From an uncultured Bacteroidota bacterium (lineage in GTDB: Bacteria > Bacteroidota > Bacteroidia > Flavobacteriales > Flavobacteriaceae): a stretch of 58,511 nucleotides of DNA. Within the stretch, counting starts at the first letter, position 1, and each line of letters begins with the position of its first letter. The notes under the pieces are model-generated. The model did no database searches and was not told where the DNA came from. It worked only from the letters and a program-made list of their open reading frames with translations. The stretch is from assembly GCA_913062555.1 (NCBI GenBank), contig CAJXVU010000022.1:1-58511 (forward strand). The letters run 5' to 3'. The position numbers and the translations under genes were made by a program. Of this stretch, positions 8,537-18,057 are shown piece by piece.

Positions 8537-8569
8537 TACCAGTTTAGAAATAAAAATTTTAATTTAGAA

Positions 8570-10249
8570 ATGAGAACAACTAGAGCTTTCCGTTTGCGGT
8601 TTGGCTTTCTGTTTTTTCTATTTTCTCTTTTCTCAGTTGTTTCTTTTTCACAGCAAGTATCATCATCTATAGATTCTACTACAATAAAAGTTGGAGAACA
8701 AATCACCTATAATATCCAAGTTGAGTTAGACTCAACAAACCTTGTTGTATTTCCTGAAGGACAAACATTTCTGCCTCTTGAAATGATAGAATCATATGCC
8801 GTAGATACCACAAAACGGAATGACAAATTTCAACTGATTAAAAAATATGGATTAACACAATTTGATTCAGGAGCCTATACAATTCCAAGGCAAAAAATTA
8901 TTATTGGTAGTCGAACGGTTTTCACAGATTCTATTAAAGTTGAGGTAAATACTATTGAGGTCGATACAACAAAGCAACCATTATATAACATAAAACCAAT
9001 TATAGGAGTTGATAAGAGTACAAGTAAATGGTGGATTTACGTTTTAATAATACTTTTAGTTTTAGGATTAGTTGGCTTTTTATTGTATTGGTTTATTTGG
9101 AGAGAAAAACCATTAAGTGAGGAAGAGAAAGTAGCATTACTTCCACCTTATGAACGTGCTAAACTAGCGTTACAGGCGTTGGATAATACTGATTATTTGG
9201 AGAATGAAGAAATAAAAGAATACTATTCAGAGCTTACAGGAATTATAAGGATATATCTCAATGAGAAGGTTTATGATCATGCTTTAGAGAGCACCACAGA
9301 GGAATTAATAAATAGATTGTACTTACTAAAAGAAGGCAATCAAATAGACTTAAGTAAGGAAGACATTATTAATATTGATAATATTTTAAGACGTGCAGAT
9401 TTAGTGAAATTTGCTAAATCTAAACCTGATATTGCCTTGGCGCAGATTGATAGAAATACTATTGATGTGGAAATTGATCATGTTAAGGAATCACTTCCAG
9501 AACCAACGGAAGAAGAATTATTAGCGGATTTAAAATATCAAGAAGAGCTTGCTCATAAACAAAAAAGAAAAAAAATAATTATTACAGTCGCCATCTCTGT
9601 GTTCCTTTTAATAGGAACCTTTGTTGGGTTCGGAATTCATTATGGTTTTGACTATGTGAAGGATAGTATCTTGGGACACCCAAGTAAAGAATTATTGGAA
9701 GAAAAAGATTGGGTTACCAGTGAGTATGGTGCACCAGGTATAACAATCACTACGCCTAAAGTTTTAGAACGTAAGCTAGTAGAACTTCCAGAAGCCCTCA
9801 AAGGAAAAGTGCAAGTGCTTACGTTTGGTTATGGTGGGCTTAGCAGCAATCTGGATATCCTTGTGAGTTCATCAAAGTATGCCAGTAGTGAACCCCCAGG
9901 ACAAGGTCAAGGAGAAAGTCAAAAAGAACCAGAAATTAACTTGAATGAAGCTGCTGGAAAGGTTGTTGACAATCTAGAAAAAAATGGAGTTGTTAATATT
10001 ATTACATTAAATGAGCAGTTCATAACTCCAAACGGTCAAGAAGGAATAAAAACCTATGGTACGGCAGATTTTCCTATGCCGATCTCTGGAGAATTAGAGA
10101 AAGGGAACTATGTTGTTCTAGGCTTTACCGCCGAAAATTTATTACAACAAGTCATCTTAATTTGGAAACAAGATGATGTATATGCGGATCAAATAATTGA
10201 TAGGATATTAAATTCTATAGAATTAATAAAATTAGAAGACGAAGACTAA
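8570..10249 (+). CDS. Bat operon protein with two membrane spans (unnamed)
   Basis: A 559-residue protein from the ATG at 8570, which begins a good signal peptide (MRTTRAFRLRFGFLFFLF, cleaved near VSFSQ). A start at 8528 would lie inside a repeat and bury the signal. Order: signal peptide, beta-rich extracytoplasmic region (about 27-150), membrane span (154-177), helical cytoplasmic region (178-334), second span (335-357), and an extracytoplasmic C-terminal part (358-559). The N-terminal half resembles BatD/DUF4381-type proteins. The stop is directly followed by the ATG of the BatA gene. No name is established that I can defend; context makes it part of the Bat membrane complex. Confidence 0.8.
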   Translation: MRTTRAFRLRFGFLFFLFSLFSVVSFSQQVSSSIDSTTIKVGEQITYNIQVELDSTNLVVFPEGQTFLPLEMIESYAVDTTKRNDKFQLIKKYGLTQFDSGAYTIPRQKIIIGSRTVFTDSIKVEVNTIEVDTTKQPLYNIKPIIGVDKSTSKWWIYVLIILLVLGLVGFLLYWFIWREKPLSEEEKVALLPPYERAKLALQALDNTDYLENEEIKEYYSELTGIIRIYLNEKVYDHALESTTEELINRLYLLKEGNQIDLSKEDIINIDNILRRADLVKFAKSKPDIALAQIDRNTIDVEIDHVKESLPEPTEEELLADLKYQEELAHKQKRKKIIITVAISVFLLIGTFVGFGIHYGFDYVKDSILGHPSKELLEEKDWVTSEYGAPGITITTPKVLERKLVELPEALKGKVQVLTFGYGGLSSNLDILVSSSKYASSEPPGQGQGESQKEPEINLNEAAGKVVDNLEKNGVVNIITLNEQFITPNGQEGIKTYGTADFPMPISGELEKGNYVVLGFTAENLLQQVILIWKQDDVYADQIIDRILNSIELIKLEDED

Positions 10250-11257
10250 ATGTTTGAAGGAATAGATTTTTTAAATAAGCAAATGTTCTGGGTGTTTTTA
10301 GCAATTCCATTAGCACTTCTATGGTATGTTTTAAAGCATAAAAAACAAACCGCTGAATTCAAAATATCAAGTATTAAAGGATTTAAAGTAGGGAACTCAT
10401 GGTTGCCAAAACTTAAACACCTCTTGATTGTTTTGCGCTTATGTGCTTTAGCTTTACTCATTTTGGCCCTTGCCAGACCTCAAACGGTAGATGTGTCTAC
10501 AAAAACAAAAACAACTCGTGGTATAGATATTGTAATGGCAATTGATGTGTCAGCAAGTATGTTGGCAAAAGATTTAAAACCAAATCGATTAGAAGCCTTA
10601 AAAACGGTTGCAGCCGAGTTTATTCAGGGACGACCAAATGATAGAATAGGATTGGTTGAATATGCTGGAGAGAGTTATACAAAAACTCCAATTACAAGTG
10701 ATAAAGCTATTGTTTTACGCTCGCTAAGAGATATAAAATATAATACTATTATCGAAGGGGGAACCGCTATTGGGATGGGCTTAGCCACTTCAGTCAATAG
10801 ATTAAAAGATAGTAAAGCAAAAAGTAAAATTATAATTCTGTTAACTGATGGGGTTAATAATTCTGGGTTTATTGATCCGAACACAGCAAGTGAATTGGCT
10901 GTAGAATATGGAATTAAAACCTATACTATCGGATTAGGAACTAATGGAATGGCATTATCACCAATAGCACTAATTCAAAATGGGACTGGGTTTCAATATG
11001 GTCGCTCTCAAGTAAAAATAGACGAAGATTTATTAAAGAATATCGCAGAAGTCACAGGGGGTCAGTATTTTAGAGCTACAGACAATAAGAAGCTGAAAGA
11101 AATATATAAAGAAATTGATAAGCTCGAAAAAACAGATGTTGAAGAATTTAAATTCTACAATTATGAAGAGAAATTTAGACCATTAGTGCTTTTCGCCGGC
11201 TTATTATTACTAATAGAGTTGTTATTACGATTTACAATCTTTAGAAGTTTTGTATAA
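10250..11257 (+). CDS. batA: VWA domain membrane protein BatA
   Basis: A 335-residue VWA protein. Membrane spans lie near residues 12-28, 56-76 and at the C-terminus (about 311-330), framing a VWA domain with an intact MIDAS DVSAS (residues 99-103) and the downstream ITSDK and LLTDGVNNSG segments. The VWA domain is expected in the periplasm between the second and third spans. The gene starts immediately after the stop of the preceding gene (no spacer) and is followed by the related BatB. Gene order (MoxR, DUF58, x, VWA, VWA, TPR) supports the name; the partner ligand is unknown. Confidence 0.92.
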   Translation: MFEGIDFLNKQMFWVFLAIPLALLWYVLKHKKQTAEFKISSIKGFKVGNSWLPKLKHLLIVLRLCALALLILALARPQTVDVSTKTKTTRGIDIVMAIDVSASMLAKDLKPNRLEALKTVAAEFIQGRPNDRIGLVEYAGESYTKTPITSDKAIVLRSLRDIKYNTIIEGGTAIGMGLATSVNRLKDSKAKSKIIILLTDGVNNSGFIDPNTASELAVEYGIKTYTIGLGTNGMALSPIALIQNGTGFQYGRSQVKIDEDLLKNIAEVTGGQYFRATDNKKLKEIYKEIDKLEKTDVEEFKFYNYEEKFRPLVLFAGLLLLIELLLRFTIFRSFV

Positions 11258-11325
11258 GTAGCAAATAGTGTTTTGAACCAAGTACTGTTATTGGAAAATT
11301 TGGTTTTAGAAATTTATTATAGAAT

Positions 11326-12363
11326 ATGTATCAATTAGAAGAGAAAATTTGGTTCTGGTTATTACTTGTCATCCCGGTGATTGTGGTGCTTTTTTTGGTG
11401 CTTCAATTGTGGAAACGTCATGCACAAAGAAAGTTTACCAATAAACTAATATTAAAACGATTAAGCCCAAATAGATCCTTATTCAAACCCATTTTAAAAT
11501 TGGTTGTATTGTGTTTAGCTTTTGCCTGTTTATCTATAGCGTTGGTTAATCCTAAAATTGGAACCAAACTAGAAACTATAAAACGTCAAGGCGTAGATAT
11601 TGTTTTCGCTGTGGATGTGTCAAAAAGTATGCTTGCCGAAGATATAGCTCCCAATAGATTGGAGAAGTCTAAACAGTTAGTCACACAAATAGTAAATAAT
11701 CTTGCAAGTGATAGGGTGGGTATTATTGCCTATGCTGCTAAAGCATTTCCGCAATTACCAATCACCACAGATTATGCAGCGGCAAAGATGTTTTTACAAA
11801 GTATGAATACAGATATGTTGTCCTCTCAAGGAACAGCCATTGACGAGGCAATACAGCTGGCTAAAACATATTATGATGATGAAGAACAAACCAATCGTGT
11901 GCTAATTATAATTTCTGACGGCGAAGATCACAATAATATTGCAGCCAATGTCGCCGAGGAAGCAAGTGAAGAAGGGATTAAAATTTTTACCATTGGAGTT
12001 GGTAGTGCAAAAGGCGCTCCAATACCAATTAAGCGAAATGGCATTGTTCTTAATTATAAAAAGGACAATACAGGAGAAACGGTAATTACTAAGCTAAATG
12101 AAGAAACTTTAATTAGTATTGCAGATGAAGCTAATGGACAATATATTAATGGAAACAACACAAATGATGTTGTCGAAACCATTAGAGAGATTCTAAATAA
12201 AATGGACAAAAAGGAATTCGAAGCCAAGGAATTCGCCGAATATAAAGATCAATATCAATGGTTTTTAGGACTAGGAATTTTCTTTTTATGTATCGATATT
12301 TTTCTATTAGAACGTAAAACGGCCTGGTTAAGACGCTTGAATTTATTTAACGAAAACCTCTAA
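11326..12363 (+). CDS. batB: VWA domain membrane protein BatB
   Basis: A 345-residue paralogue of BatA with the same plan: N-terminal spans (about 8-27 and 56-75), a VWA domain with MIDAS DVSKS (97-101) and ISDGEDH, and a C-terminal span (about 312-330). The hydrophobic flanks suggest the VWA domain is periplasmic. It differs from BatA by a longer C-terminal acidic/lysine segment before the last span (MDKKEFEAKEFAEYKD). It lies 68 bp downstream of batA and precedes the TPR protein BatC, as in other Bat operons. Confidence 0.92.
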   Translation: MYQLEEKIWFWLLLVIPVIVVLFLVLQLWKRHAQRKFTNKLILKRLSPNRSLFKPILKLVVLCLAFACLSIALVNPKIGTKLETIKRQGVDIVFAVDVSKSMLAEDIAPNRLEKSKQLVTQIVNNLASDRVGIIAYAAKAFPQLPITTDYAAAKMFLQSMNTDMLSSQGTAIDEAIQLAKTYYDDEEQTNRVLIIISDGEDHNNIAANVAEEASEEGIKIFTIGVGSAKGAPIPIKRNGIVLNYKKDNTGETVITKLNEETLISIADEANGQYINGNNTNDVVETIREILNKMDKKEFEAKEFAEYKDQYQWFLGLGIFFLCIDIFLLERKTAWLRRLNLFNENL

Positions 12364-12484
12364 AGTAAGAGATAATAATTGAGTGCAGTGAAGCATATTA
12401 GAAGAAATAAAATAATTAGAGATTATAATTTTATAAAATTTTTAACTCTATCAAAGCAAAGTGTTTTATAATTTAGTTAATACA

Positions 12485-13291
12485 ATGAAACAAAACATAC
12501 TATACATATTATTAATATTAACCATTACGGTATCTTTTGCACAGCAAAAAGATAAGGCACTTCAAAGGTCTAATGATTTTATCTATGAAGGAAATACGAT
12601 AGTGTCTGATGATTTTGTAGCAGCCGAAATGGAATACCGAAAAGCAATTTCTAAAAAACCTAGTAATACTACAGGAACGTATAATTTAGGAAACGCCTAT
12701 TACGAGACTGGAAATTTTGACGAAGCCCTGTTGCGTCATATAGAAGCAGCAAAATCAGCCTTAACGAAAGCTGAAAAACACAAGGCTTTTCATAATATAG
12801 GAAATGCTTTAATGAAGCGAAAACAATGTAAAGAAGCCGTTGAAGCATTTAAAAATGCATTGCGGAATGACCCTACCGATGAAGAATCAAGATACAACTT
12901 CATGGTTGCTAAAAAATGTGCGGAAGAACAACAAAAAAACGAAGATAAAAACAAAGATAAAGACAAGAAAGACGAGGATAAGAAAGACGAAGAAGACAAG
13001 AAAGACGATGGTGATAAGAAGGAAGATGAAAAAGATGAAGGCGATAAGGATAAAAAAGAGGGTGATGATAAAAAAGATGAAGACGGGAAACCTAAAGATG
13101 AAAAAGAGGATAAAAAGAAAGGTAAACCAGATAATGAAAAAAAGAAGCAACAGCCACAACCTGGAAAATTATCTCCTCAACAAGTTAAAAATTTGCTAGA
13201 AGCAATGAGTAATGAAGAAAAGAAGGTACAGCAAAAAATAAACGCCAAAAAAGCTAAAGGGAAAAAAGTTAGAGCCGAGAAAGATTGGTAA
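12485..13291 (+). CDS. batC: TPR protein BatC with long Lys/Asp/Glu tail
   Basis: A 268-residue protein from the ATG at 12485, which opens a signal peptide (MKQNILYILLILTITVSFAQ); a frame reaching 12461 adds eight residues that spoil it. Two or three TPR repeats follow (TYNLGNAYYETGNFDEALLR, then HNIGNALMKRKQCKEAVEAF). Next comes an approximately 80-residue low-complexity run made almost wholly of K, D and E, then a Pro/Gln stretch and a conserved C-terminal LSPQQVKNLLEAMSNEEKKVQQK. TPRs suggest a periplasmic adaptor binding BatA/BatB. The charged run makes long antisense frames that are not genes. Confidence 0.9.
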   Translation: MKQNILYILLILTITVSFAQQKDKALQRSNDFIYEGNTIVSDDFVAAEMEYRKAISKKPSNTTGTYNLGNAYYETGNFDEALLRHIEAAKSALTKAEKHKAFHNIGNALMKRKQCKEAVEAFKNALRNDPTDEESRYNFMVAKKCAEEQQKNEDKNKDKDKKDEDKKDEEDKKDDGDKKEDEKDEGDKDKKEGDDKKDEDGKPKDEKEDKKKGKPDNEKKKQQPQPGKLSPQQVKNLLEAMSNEEKKVQQKINAKKAKGKKVRAEKDW

Positions 13292-13371
13292 AAATTTTAT
13301 AGGCTGTAAGATGTGGTTGACATGTTATTGCAAGGATTAATATACTTGTAGTCATTAACGATTATTTTAAA

Positions 13372-15153
13372 ATGAAATCTATTAAATACATAATAATATT
13401 TATTCTAGGCTTAGCAACAAGCTCGGTATTTGCGCAAAGTCAAGTGTCCTTTGAAGCAAAAGTGAGTAAGAGAAAACTAGGAATTAATGAGCGCTTACGA
13501 ATAGACTTTATAATGAACAAGGATGGTGATAATTTCAACCCTCCAAGTTTTGAAAACTTCACAATTGTCGGGGGCCCTAGTCAAGCCATTAATAATTCAT
13601 GGATTAATGGCGTAAAATCATTTTCAAAAACTTATAGCTATTTTTTAGCACCTAAGAAAAGAGGGGAATTTATCATTTCACAATCTACAATTGAAATAGA
13701 TGGTAAATTGTATAAAACATCACCAATAAATATTCAAGTTACAGCAGCGGTAGATAAACCAAAGGATCCCAACGATCCCAATTATATAGCTTCTCAAAAT
13801 ATACATCTTGTTGCAGAGGTTTCAAAAGTAAATCCATACCTAAATGAAGCAATTACCGTAATCTATAAACTTTATATTTCACCAAATACAGGCGTAGAAA
13901 CCTGGCGCGAAATTGACAATCCGAGATATAGCGATTTCTGGAGCCAACATATCAACATGAAAGGCTTAAAGTTGGTAAATAGTACTTATAAAGGGAAAGA
14001 TTATCGTTATGTTGTATTGCGTAAAACAGTGCTTTACCCTCAAAAAACGGGAAAACTAAATATAGAGCCTTTAACTTTAGATGTTAAGGTACAAGTACCT
14101 TCAAATAGACGTAATATTTTTGGAGATCGCCAGATGCAAGTTGTACATAGAACCGTTGCTGCTGGGAATAGAACTATTAATGTAAAACCCCTGCCAGAAC
14201 AAGGAAAACCTCTGGACTTTACAGGAGCCGTGGGAGATTTTAAATTTGAAGTCACTACAAATAAGAGCGAATTAAAAGCGACAGAAGCTTTAGAAGCAAG
14301 AATCCTAGTTTCAGGAAAAGGGAACCTTAAATTATTTAAGCTTCCTAAGTTAACATTGCCGAGTTCATTAGAAGTTTATGAGCCAGAACATAGTGAAAAT
14401 GTATCGACAAACTTGGCGGGAATGCAAGGAAACATATCAGATTCTTATACGATTGTCCCTTCCTTTCAAGGGAACTATCCTATCCCTAGTGTGAGTTTTT
14501 CTTATTTCGACTTAAAAAATGATCGTTATAAAACAATATCATCAAAGGAACTTATTGTTAATGTAACTGATGGCCCTATAAATGGAGATTCAAATAAAAG
14601 TACAGATGAAGCTAAAACTAATAGTAAACAATCTGTAACTGTTTCTAATAATCAATTTGCTTCTTTTAAAACAAACACCAACTTGGTTGCGATTGATACA
14701 GCTTATTTTTTTAAATCTAAATTGTTTTGGAGTATTTTATTATTGCCATTTTTAGCAATTCCACTCGCTATTTTTGTGAGACGTAAAAAGGACCAAAGAG
14801 ATGGGGATGTGGTTGGTAATAGAATTAGAAAAGCTAATAAATTAGCTCGTAAATATTTAAGCGAAGCAAAAAAGGCTTTAGGCCAAAAAGAATCCTTTTA
14901 CAATGCGCTTGAAAGAGCGTTACACAACTATTTGAAGTCGAAATTAAATATCGTAACTATTGAATTTAGTAAAGATAAAATTCGGGAATTATTAAACGAA
15001 AAAAGGGTAAATACGACTACTGTTGTTGAATTTAATGAACTTTTGGAAAGTTGTGAGTTAGCCCGATATACACCATTTTCTAATGTGGAAATGCAACACG
15101 ATTACGATAAGGCATCAAGTGTTATAACGGCATTAGATAAACAAATTCGATAA
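13372..15153 (+). CDS. batD: BatD family protein
   Basis: A 593-residue BatD. It has a signal peptide (about 1-21, ending SSVFAQS), tandem beta-sandwich domains with the typical opening VSFEAKVSKRKLGINERLRI and NFTIVGGPSQ, a single membrane span near residues 451-471 (LFWSILLLPFLAIPLAIF), and a cytoplasmic helical tail (AKKALGQKESFYNALERAL). BatD proteins are large secreted/anchored components of the Bat complex. The gene follows batC by 80 bp and precedes batE by about 30 bp, fitting one transcript. Confidence 0.93.
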   Translation: MKSIKYIIIFILGLATSSVFAQSQVSFEAKVSKRKLGINERLRIDFIMNKDGDNFNPPSFENFTIVGGPSQAINNSWINGVKSFSKTYSYFLAPKKRGEFIISQSTIEIDGKLYKTSPINIQVTAAVDKPKDPNDPNYIASQNIHLVAEVSKVNPYLNEAITVIYKLYISPNTGVETWREIDNPRYSDFWSQHINMKGLKLVNSTYKGKDYRYVVLRKTVLYPQKTGKLNIEPLTLDVKVQVPSNRRNIFGDRQMQVVHRTVAAGNRTINVKPLPEQGKPLDFTGAVGDFKFEVTTNKSELKATEALEARILVSGKGNLKLFKLPKLTLPSSLEVYEPEHSENVSTNLAGMQGNISDSYTIVPSFQGNYPIPSVSFSYFDLKNDRYKTISSKELIVNVTDGPINGDSNKSTDEAKTNSKQSVTVSNNQFASFKTNTNLVAIDTAYFFKSKLFWSILLLPFLAIPLAIFVRRKKDQRDGDVVGNRIRKANKLARKYLSEAKKALGQKESFYNALERALHNYLKSKLNIVTIEFSKDKIRELLNEKRVNTTTVVEFNELLESCELARYTPFSNVEMQHDYDKASSVITALDKQIR

Positions 15154-15182
15154 ATAACATTTTGAGTAAAGAGATCCATTTC

Positions 15183-15935
15183 ATGAAAAAAATAGTATAC
15201 ATACTTACACTTTTAATCAGCAGCATCTCCTTTGCTCAGAACACTGCCTTATTTGATAAAGGAAACGTAGCTTATAATGAAGGGAATTTTCAAGATGCAA
15301 TCACTATTTATGAAAGTGTTTTAAATAAAGGAATACACTCTAGTGAGCTCTATTTTAATCTTGCCAATGCCTATTACAAACTCAATAGAGTGGCCCCTAG
15401 CATTTATTATTATGAAAAGGCACAACAGTTATCGCCACATGATAAGGATATAAAAAATAACTTGTCTTTTGCCAAAAACATGACCATCGATGCTATTGAA
15501 AGTGTACCGGAAATTGGCTTTTCTAAATTGTTTAAATCTGTGATTAATAGCTTTAGTTCTGATATGTGGGCCATTTTGGCGGTGGCTTCGGTATTGTTAT
15601 TTGTGATTTTATTTCTGTCTTATTATTTTTCATATAATACCAATAAAAAACGCTTTTTATTTTTATCGAGCATTGCGTCGTTATGTGTAATGGTATTAAC
15701 ATTGGCATTTGCCTTTCAAAAACAGGCCTATAATCAAAATGATAATCCCGCGATAGTATTTGCTCAGGAAAGTGATATAAAAGCCGAACCTAATTTAAGA
15801 AGTGAAACAGCATTCGAACTTCATGAAGGCACGAAAGTTCAAATTATAGAATCCTATAAAAAAACTTGGACAAAAATTAGACTTTCCGACGGCAAAACAG
15901 GTTGGATTGCAACCCAAGATATTAAGGCATTGTAG
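15183..15935 (+). CDS. batE: BatE: TPR, two membrane spans and SH3 domain
   Basis: A 250-residue protein from the ATG at 15183 (MKKIVYILTLLISSISFAQ signal peptide). A start at 15162 would add seven residues before the signal. Two TPR units follow (GNVAYNEGNFQDAITIYESV and YFNLANAYYKLNRVAPSIYY), then two membrane spans (about 122-145 and 152-172), and a C-terminal bacterial SH3-like domain (IKAEPNLRSETAFELHEGTK ... WTKIRLSDGKTGWI). SH3 domains of this type often bind cell wall peptides. It is the last gene of the Bat operon here. Confidence 0.92.
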   Translation: MKKIVYILTLLISSISFAQNTALFDKGNVAYNEGNFQDAITIYESVLNKGIHSSELYFNLANAYYKLNRVAPSIYYYEKAQQLSPHDKDIKNNLSFAKNMTIDAIESVPEIGFSKLFKSVINSFSSDMWAILAVASVLLFVILFLSYYFSYNTNKKRFLFLSSIASLCVMVLTLAFAFQKQAYNQNDNPAIVFAQESDIKAEPNLRSETAFELHEGTKVQIIESYKKTWTKIRLSDGKTGWIATQDIKAL

Positions 15936-16003
15936 TTTAGCTTGTTTTTAACATCTACTAAAAAAAATATACTTATATTCGCCGTTTTAATAACAAAAAG
16001 TCA

Positions 16004-16306
16004 ATGCCAAAAAGTAGTATACATCTTTTTTTCTCTTTAATTTTCATCGCATTTTTGACGGCACCAGCAATTGTCCCTTTAGTTGATGAAAGTATCGACA
16101 TTTCAATCTTTTATGGATTAAATGAAGAAGAAGGCGAAAAGGAGGGACATGAAATTACTAAAGACATTGAACTTATTGTTTCACATTTACATGATTCTGG
16201 TGATTCTTTAATCAGAACAAAACGGAAGGTAATTCCATCAAAAAATCGTTGGTATTTACCGTTTTATTTAAATATTTCCACACCACCACCCGAACAACAT
16301 ATTTAA
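16004..16306 (+). CDS. Small exported or membrane-anchored protein, unknown
   Basis: A 100-residue protein with an N-terminal hydrophobic stretch (SSIHLFFSLIFIAFLTAPAI, about 4-23), then an acidic middle section (NEEEGEKEGHE) and a basic, proline-containing C-terminus. No cysteine suitable for a lipid anchor is present, so it is either a signal-anchored or cleaved exported protein. I do not recognise a family. It is preceded by a 68-bp spacer after batE and followed 90 bp later by a SulP transporter on the same strand. The position before the SulP/carbonic anhydrase group may mean it belongs to that transcript, but this is inference. Confidence 0.6.
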   Translation: MPKSSIHLFFSLIFIAFLTAPAIVPLVDESIDISIFYGLNEEEGEKEGHEITKDIELIVSHLHDSGDSLIRTKRKVIPSKNRWYLPFYLNISTPPPEQHI

Positions 16307-16396
16307 TATTTCGATTTAATTATTTAGGGTTTTAACCCTTCTTTTTACTAAATACCCTTGATTTGAAATAAATCATCGAGAGCTTAATATTATTAT

Positions 16397-17974
16397 ATGT
16401 TTAAATTTATTAAAAACGACTTGCCCGCGAGTATTGTCGTATTTTTTGTCGCACTACCCTTATGTTTAGGGATTGCATTGGCTAGTGGAGCGCCTTTGTT
16501 TTCTGGAATAATTTCTGGAATTATTGGAGGAATTGTTGTAGGTGCCTTGAGCGGCTCTCCATTGGGAGTTAGTGGTCCTGCTGCTGGACTAGCGGTAATA
16601 GTACTTGGTGCTATAGCAACTTTAGGAAGTTTCAATGATTTTTTATTAGCCGTTGTTTTGGCCGGAATAATTCAAATTATTCTTGGCGTCTTAAAAGCCG
16701 GTATAATTGGATATTTTTTCCCTTCTTCGGTAATAAAAGGAATGCTTACTGGAATTGGAATCATCATTGTTTTAAAACAAATACCTCACATATTTGGGTA
16801 TGATACCGGTCTTGAGGGCGATTTCGCATTTTCTCAAGTTGATGGTCAAAACACTTTTTCTGAATTGATAAATATGCTTAATTATATTACTCCAGGAGCG
16901 TTGATTGTTTCGGGAGTATCTTTAGGGATTCTATTATTTTGGGATTTGTATTTGTCAAAAAAAGCAAAAGTCTTCAATATAATACAAGGACCATTGGTGG
17001 CCGTTGTATTTGGAATTATATATGCCGTTGTGTCAAGTGAATATGGAACAGGTTTTGGATTAAAAGCAACTCAATTAGTTAGTGTTCCAGTACCAGAAAA
17101 TGCCGCATCCTTTTTTGAGCAATTTTCAACACCAAATTTTGCGGCAATAGGAGATTCTCAAGTGTGGTTGATAGCTTTTACCATTGCTATTGTAGCTAGT
17201 TTAGAAACTTTGCTATGTGTTGAAGCTACAGATAAATTGGATCCTCGTAAAAGAGTAACACCAACAAATAGAGAACTTTTTGCTCAAGGGACAGGGAATA
17301 TAATTTCGGGTTTAATTGGAGGCTTGCCAATTACACAAGTTATTGTTAGAAGCTCAGCAAGTATTCAATCTGGTGGGAAAACTAAAATGACAGCCATTTT
17401 ACACGGGCTATTTTTGTTATTGGCCGTGATATTAATCCCGAATTTACTTAATTTAATACCTTTATCTGTGTTAGCCGCAATTTTGGTTATAGTTGGATAT
17501 AAGTTGGCTAAACCATCTCTTTTTAAGCAAATGTATGGTTTGGGGAAAAAGCAGTTTTACCCATTTATTATTACTGTTGGAGGAATTGTTTTTACCGATC
17601 TTCTAACAGGGATAGCATTAGGGCTTGGCGTTGGGATTATTGTTATTTTAATCAAAAGTTATCAAAACTCACATTTCTTGCATAAAGAAGATACAGATAA
17701 TGGACATATCAAAATGACACTTGCCGAGGAAGTAACTTTTTTTAATAAAGGTGCTATTTTGAAAGAATTGGATAGATTGCCATTCAACTCAAACTTAGAA
17801 CTGGATGTTAGGAAAACCCGATATCTAGATAATGATATTGTTGAGATTTTAGAAGATTTTTCAATAAAAGCCAAGAACAGAAAGATTAATATCGCAATTA
17901 TTTCTGAAAGAGGCATCGTTGAAAACCCACCGAGTTATATAGATTTTTTTAAATTGAGACCAGTAATTGCTTAG
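16397..17974 (+). CDS. SulP family anion transporter (bicarbonate/sulfate type)
   Basis: A 525-residue SulP transporter with about 12 hydrophobic segments. Family hallmarks are the N-terminal LPASIVVFFVALPLCLGIAL, SGPAAGLAVIVLGAI, and the central QGTGNIISGLIGGLPITQVI with SSASIQSGGKTKM. The C-terminal cytoplasmic part is a short, divergent STAS-like domain (VTFFNKGAILKELDRLP ... RYLDNDIVEILEDF). SulP proteins move sulfate, bicarbonate, chloride or other anions. The carbonic anhydrase gene 83 bp downstream argues for bicarbonate; the substrate is inferred, not shown. Confidence 0.92.
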   Translation: MFKFIKNDLPASIVVFFVALPLCLGIALASGAPLFSGIISGIIGGIVVGALSGSPLGVSGPAAGLAVIVLGAIATLGSFNDFLLAVVLAGIIQIILGVLKAGIIGYFFPSSVIKGMLTGIGIIIVLKQIPHIFGYDTGLEGDFAFSQVDGQNTFSELINMLNYITPGALIVSGVSLGILLFWDLYLSKKAKVFNIIQGPLVAVVFGIIYAVVSSEYGTGFGLKATQLVSVPVPENAASFFEQFSTPNFAAIGDSQVWLIAFTIAIVASLETLLCVEATDKLDPRKRVTPTNRELFAQGTGNIISGLIGGLPITQVIVRSSASIQSGGKTKMTAILHGLFLLLAVILIPNLLNLIPLSVLAAILVIVGYKLAKPSLFKQMYGLGKKQFYPFIITVGGIVFTDLLTGIALGLGVGIIVILIKSYQNSHFLHKEDTDNGHIKMTLAEEVTFFNKGAILKELDRLPFNSNLELDVRKTRYLDNDIVEILEDFSIKAKNRKINIAIISERGIVENPPSYIDFFKLRPVIA

Positions 17975-17995
17975 AATAGTATTAAAACAAAATAA

Positions 17996-18031
17996 ATGAC
18001 AGTACTTGGACTGAGTTTCGTTGAAGTCTGA
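17996..18031. repeat. Divergent copy of a flavobacterial TTCGACTACGCTC-type repeat
   Basis: The stretch containing TACTTGGACTGAGTTTCG and TTGAAGTCTGA has the layout of the short intergenic repeats common in this family (CTGAGCGTAGTCGAAG-like halves facing each other). Its reverse complement matches the motif inside bioF (54130-54150) at 11 of 16 aligned positions. It lies between the first SulP and carbonic anhydrase genes and has no coding role. Confidence 0.4.
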
Positions 18032-18057
18032 TAATCAAAAACATTAAACATAAACAC

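Noticed and set aside
12840..13199. Long frames on both strands across batC
   Set aside because: They are caused by the low-complexity AAG/GAT-rich codons for the K/D/E run; products are simple Lys-rich or Phe/Leu-rich strings.
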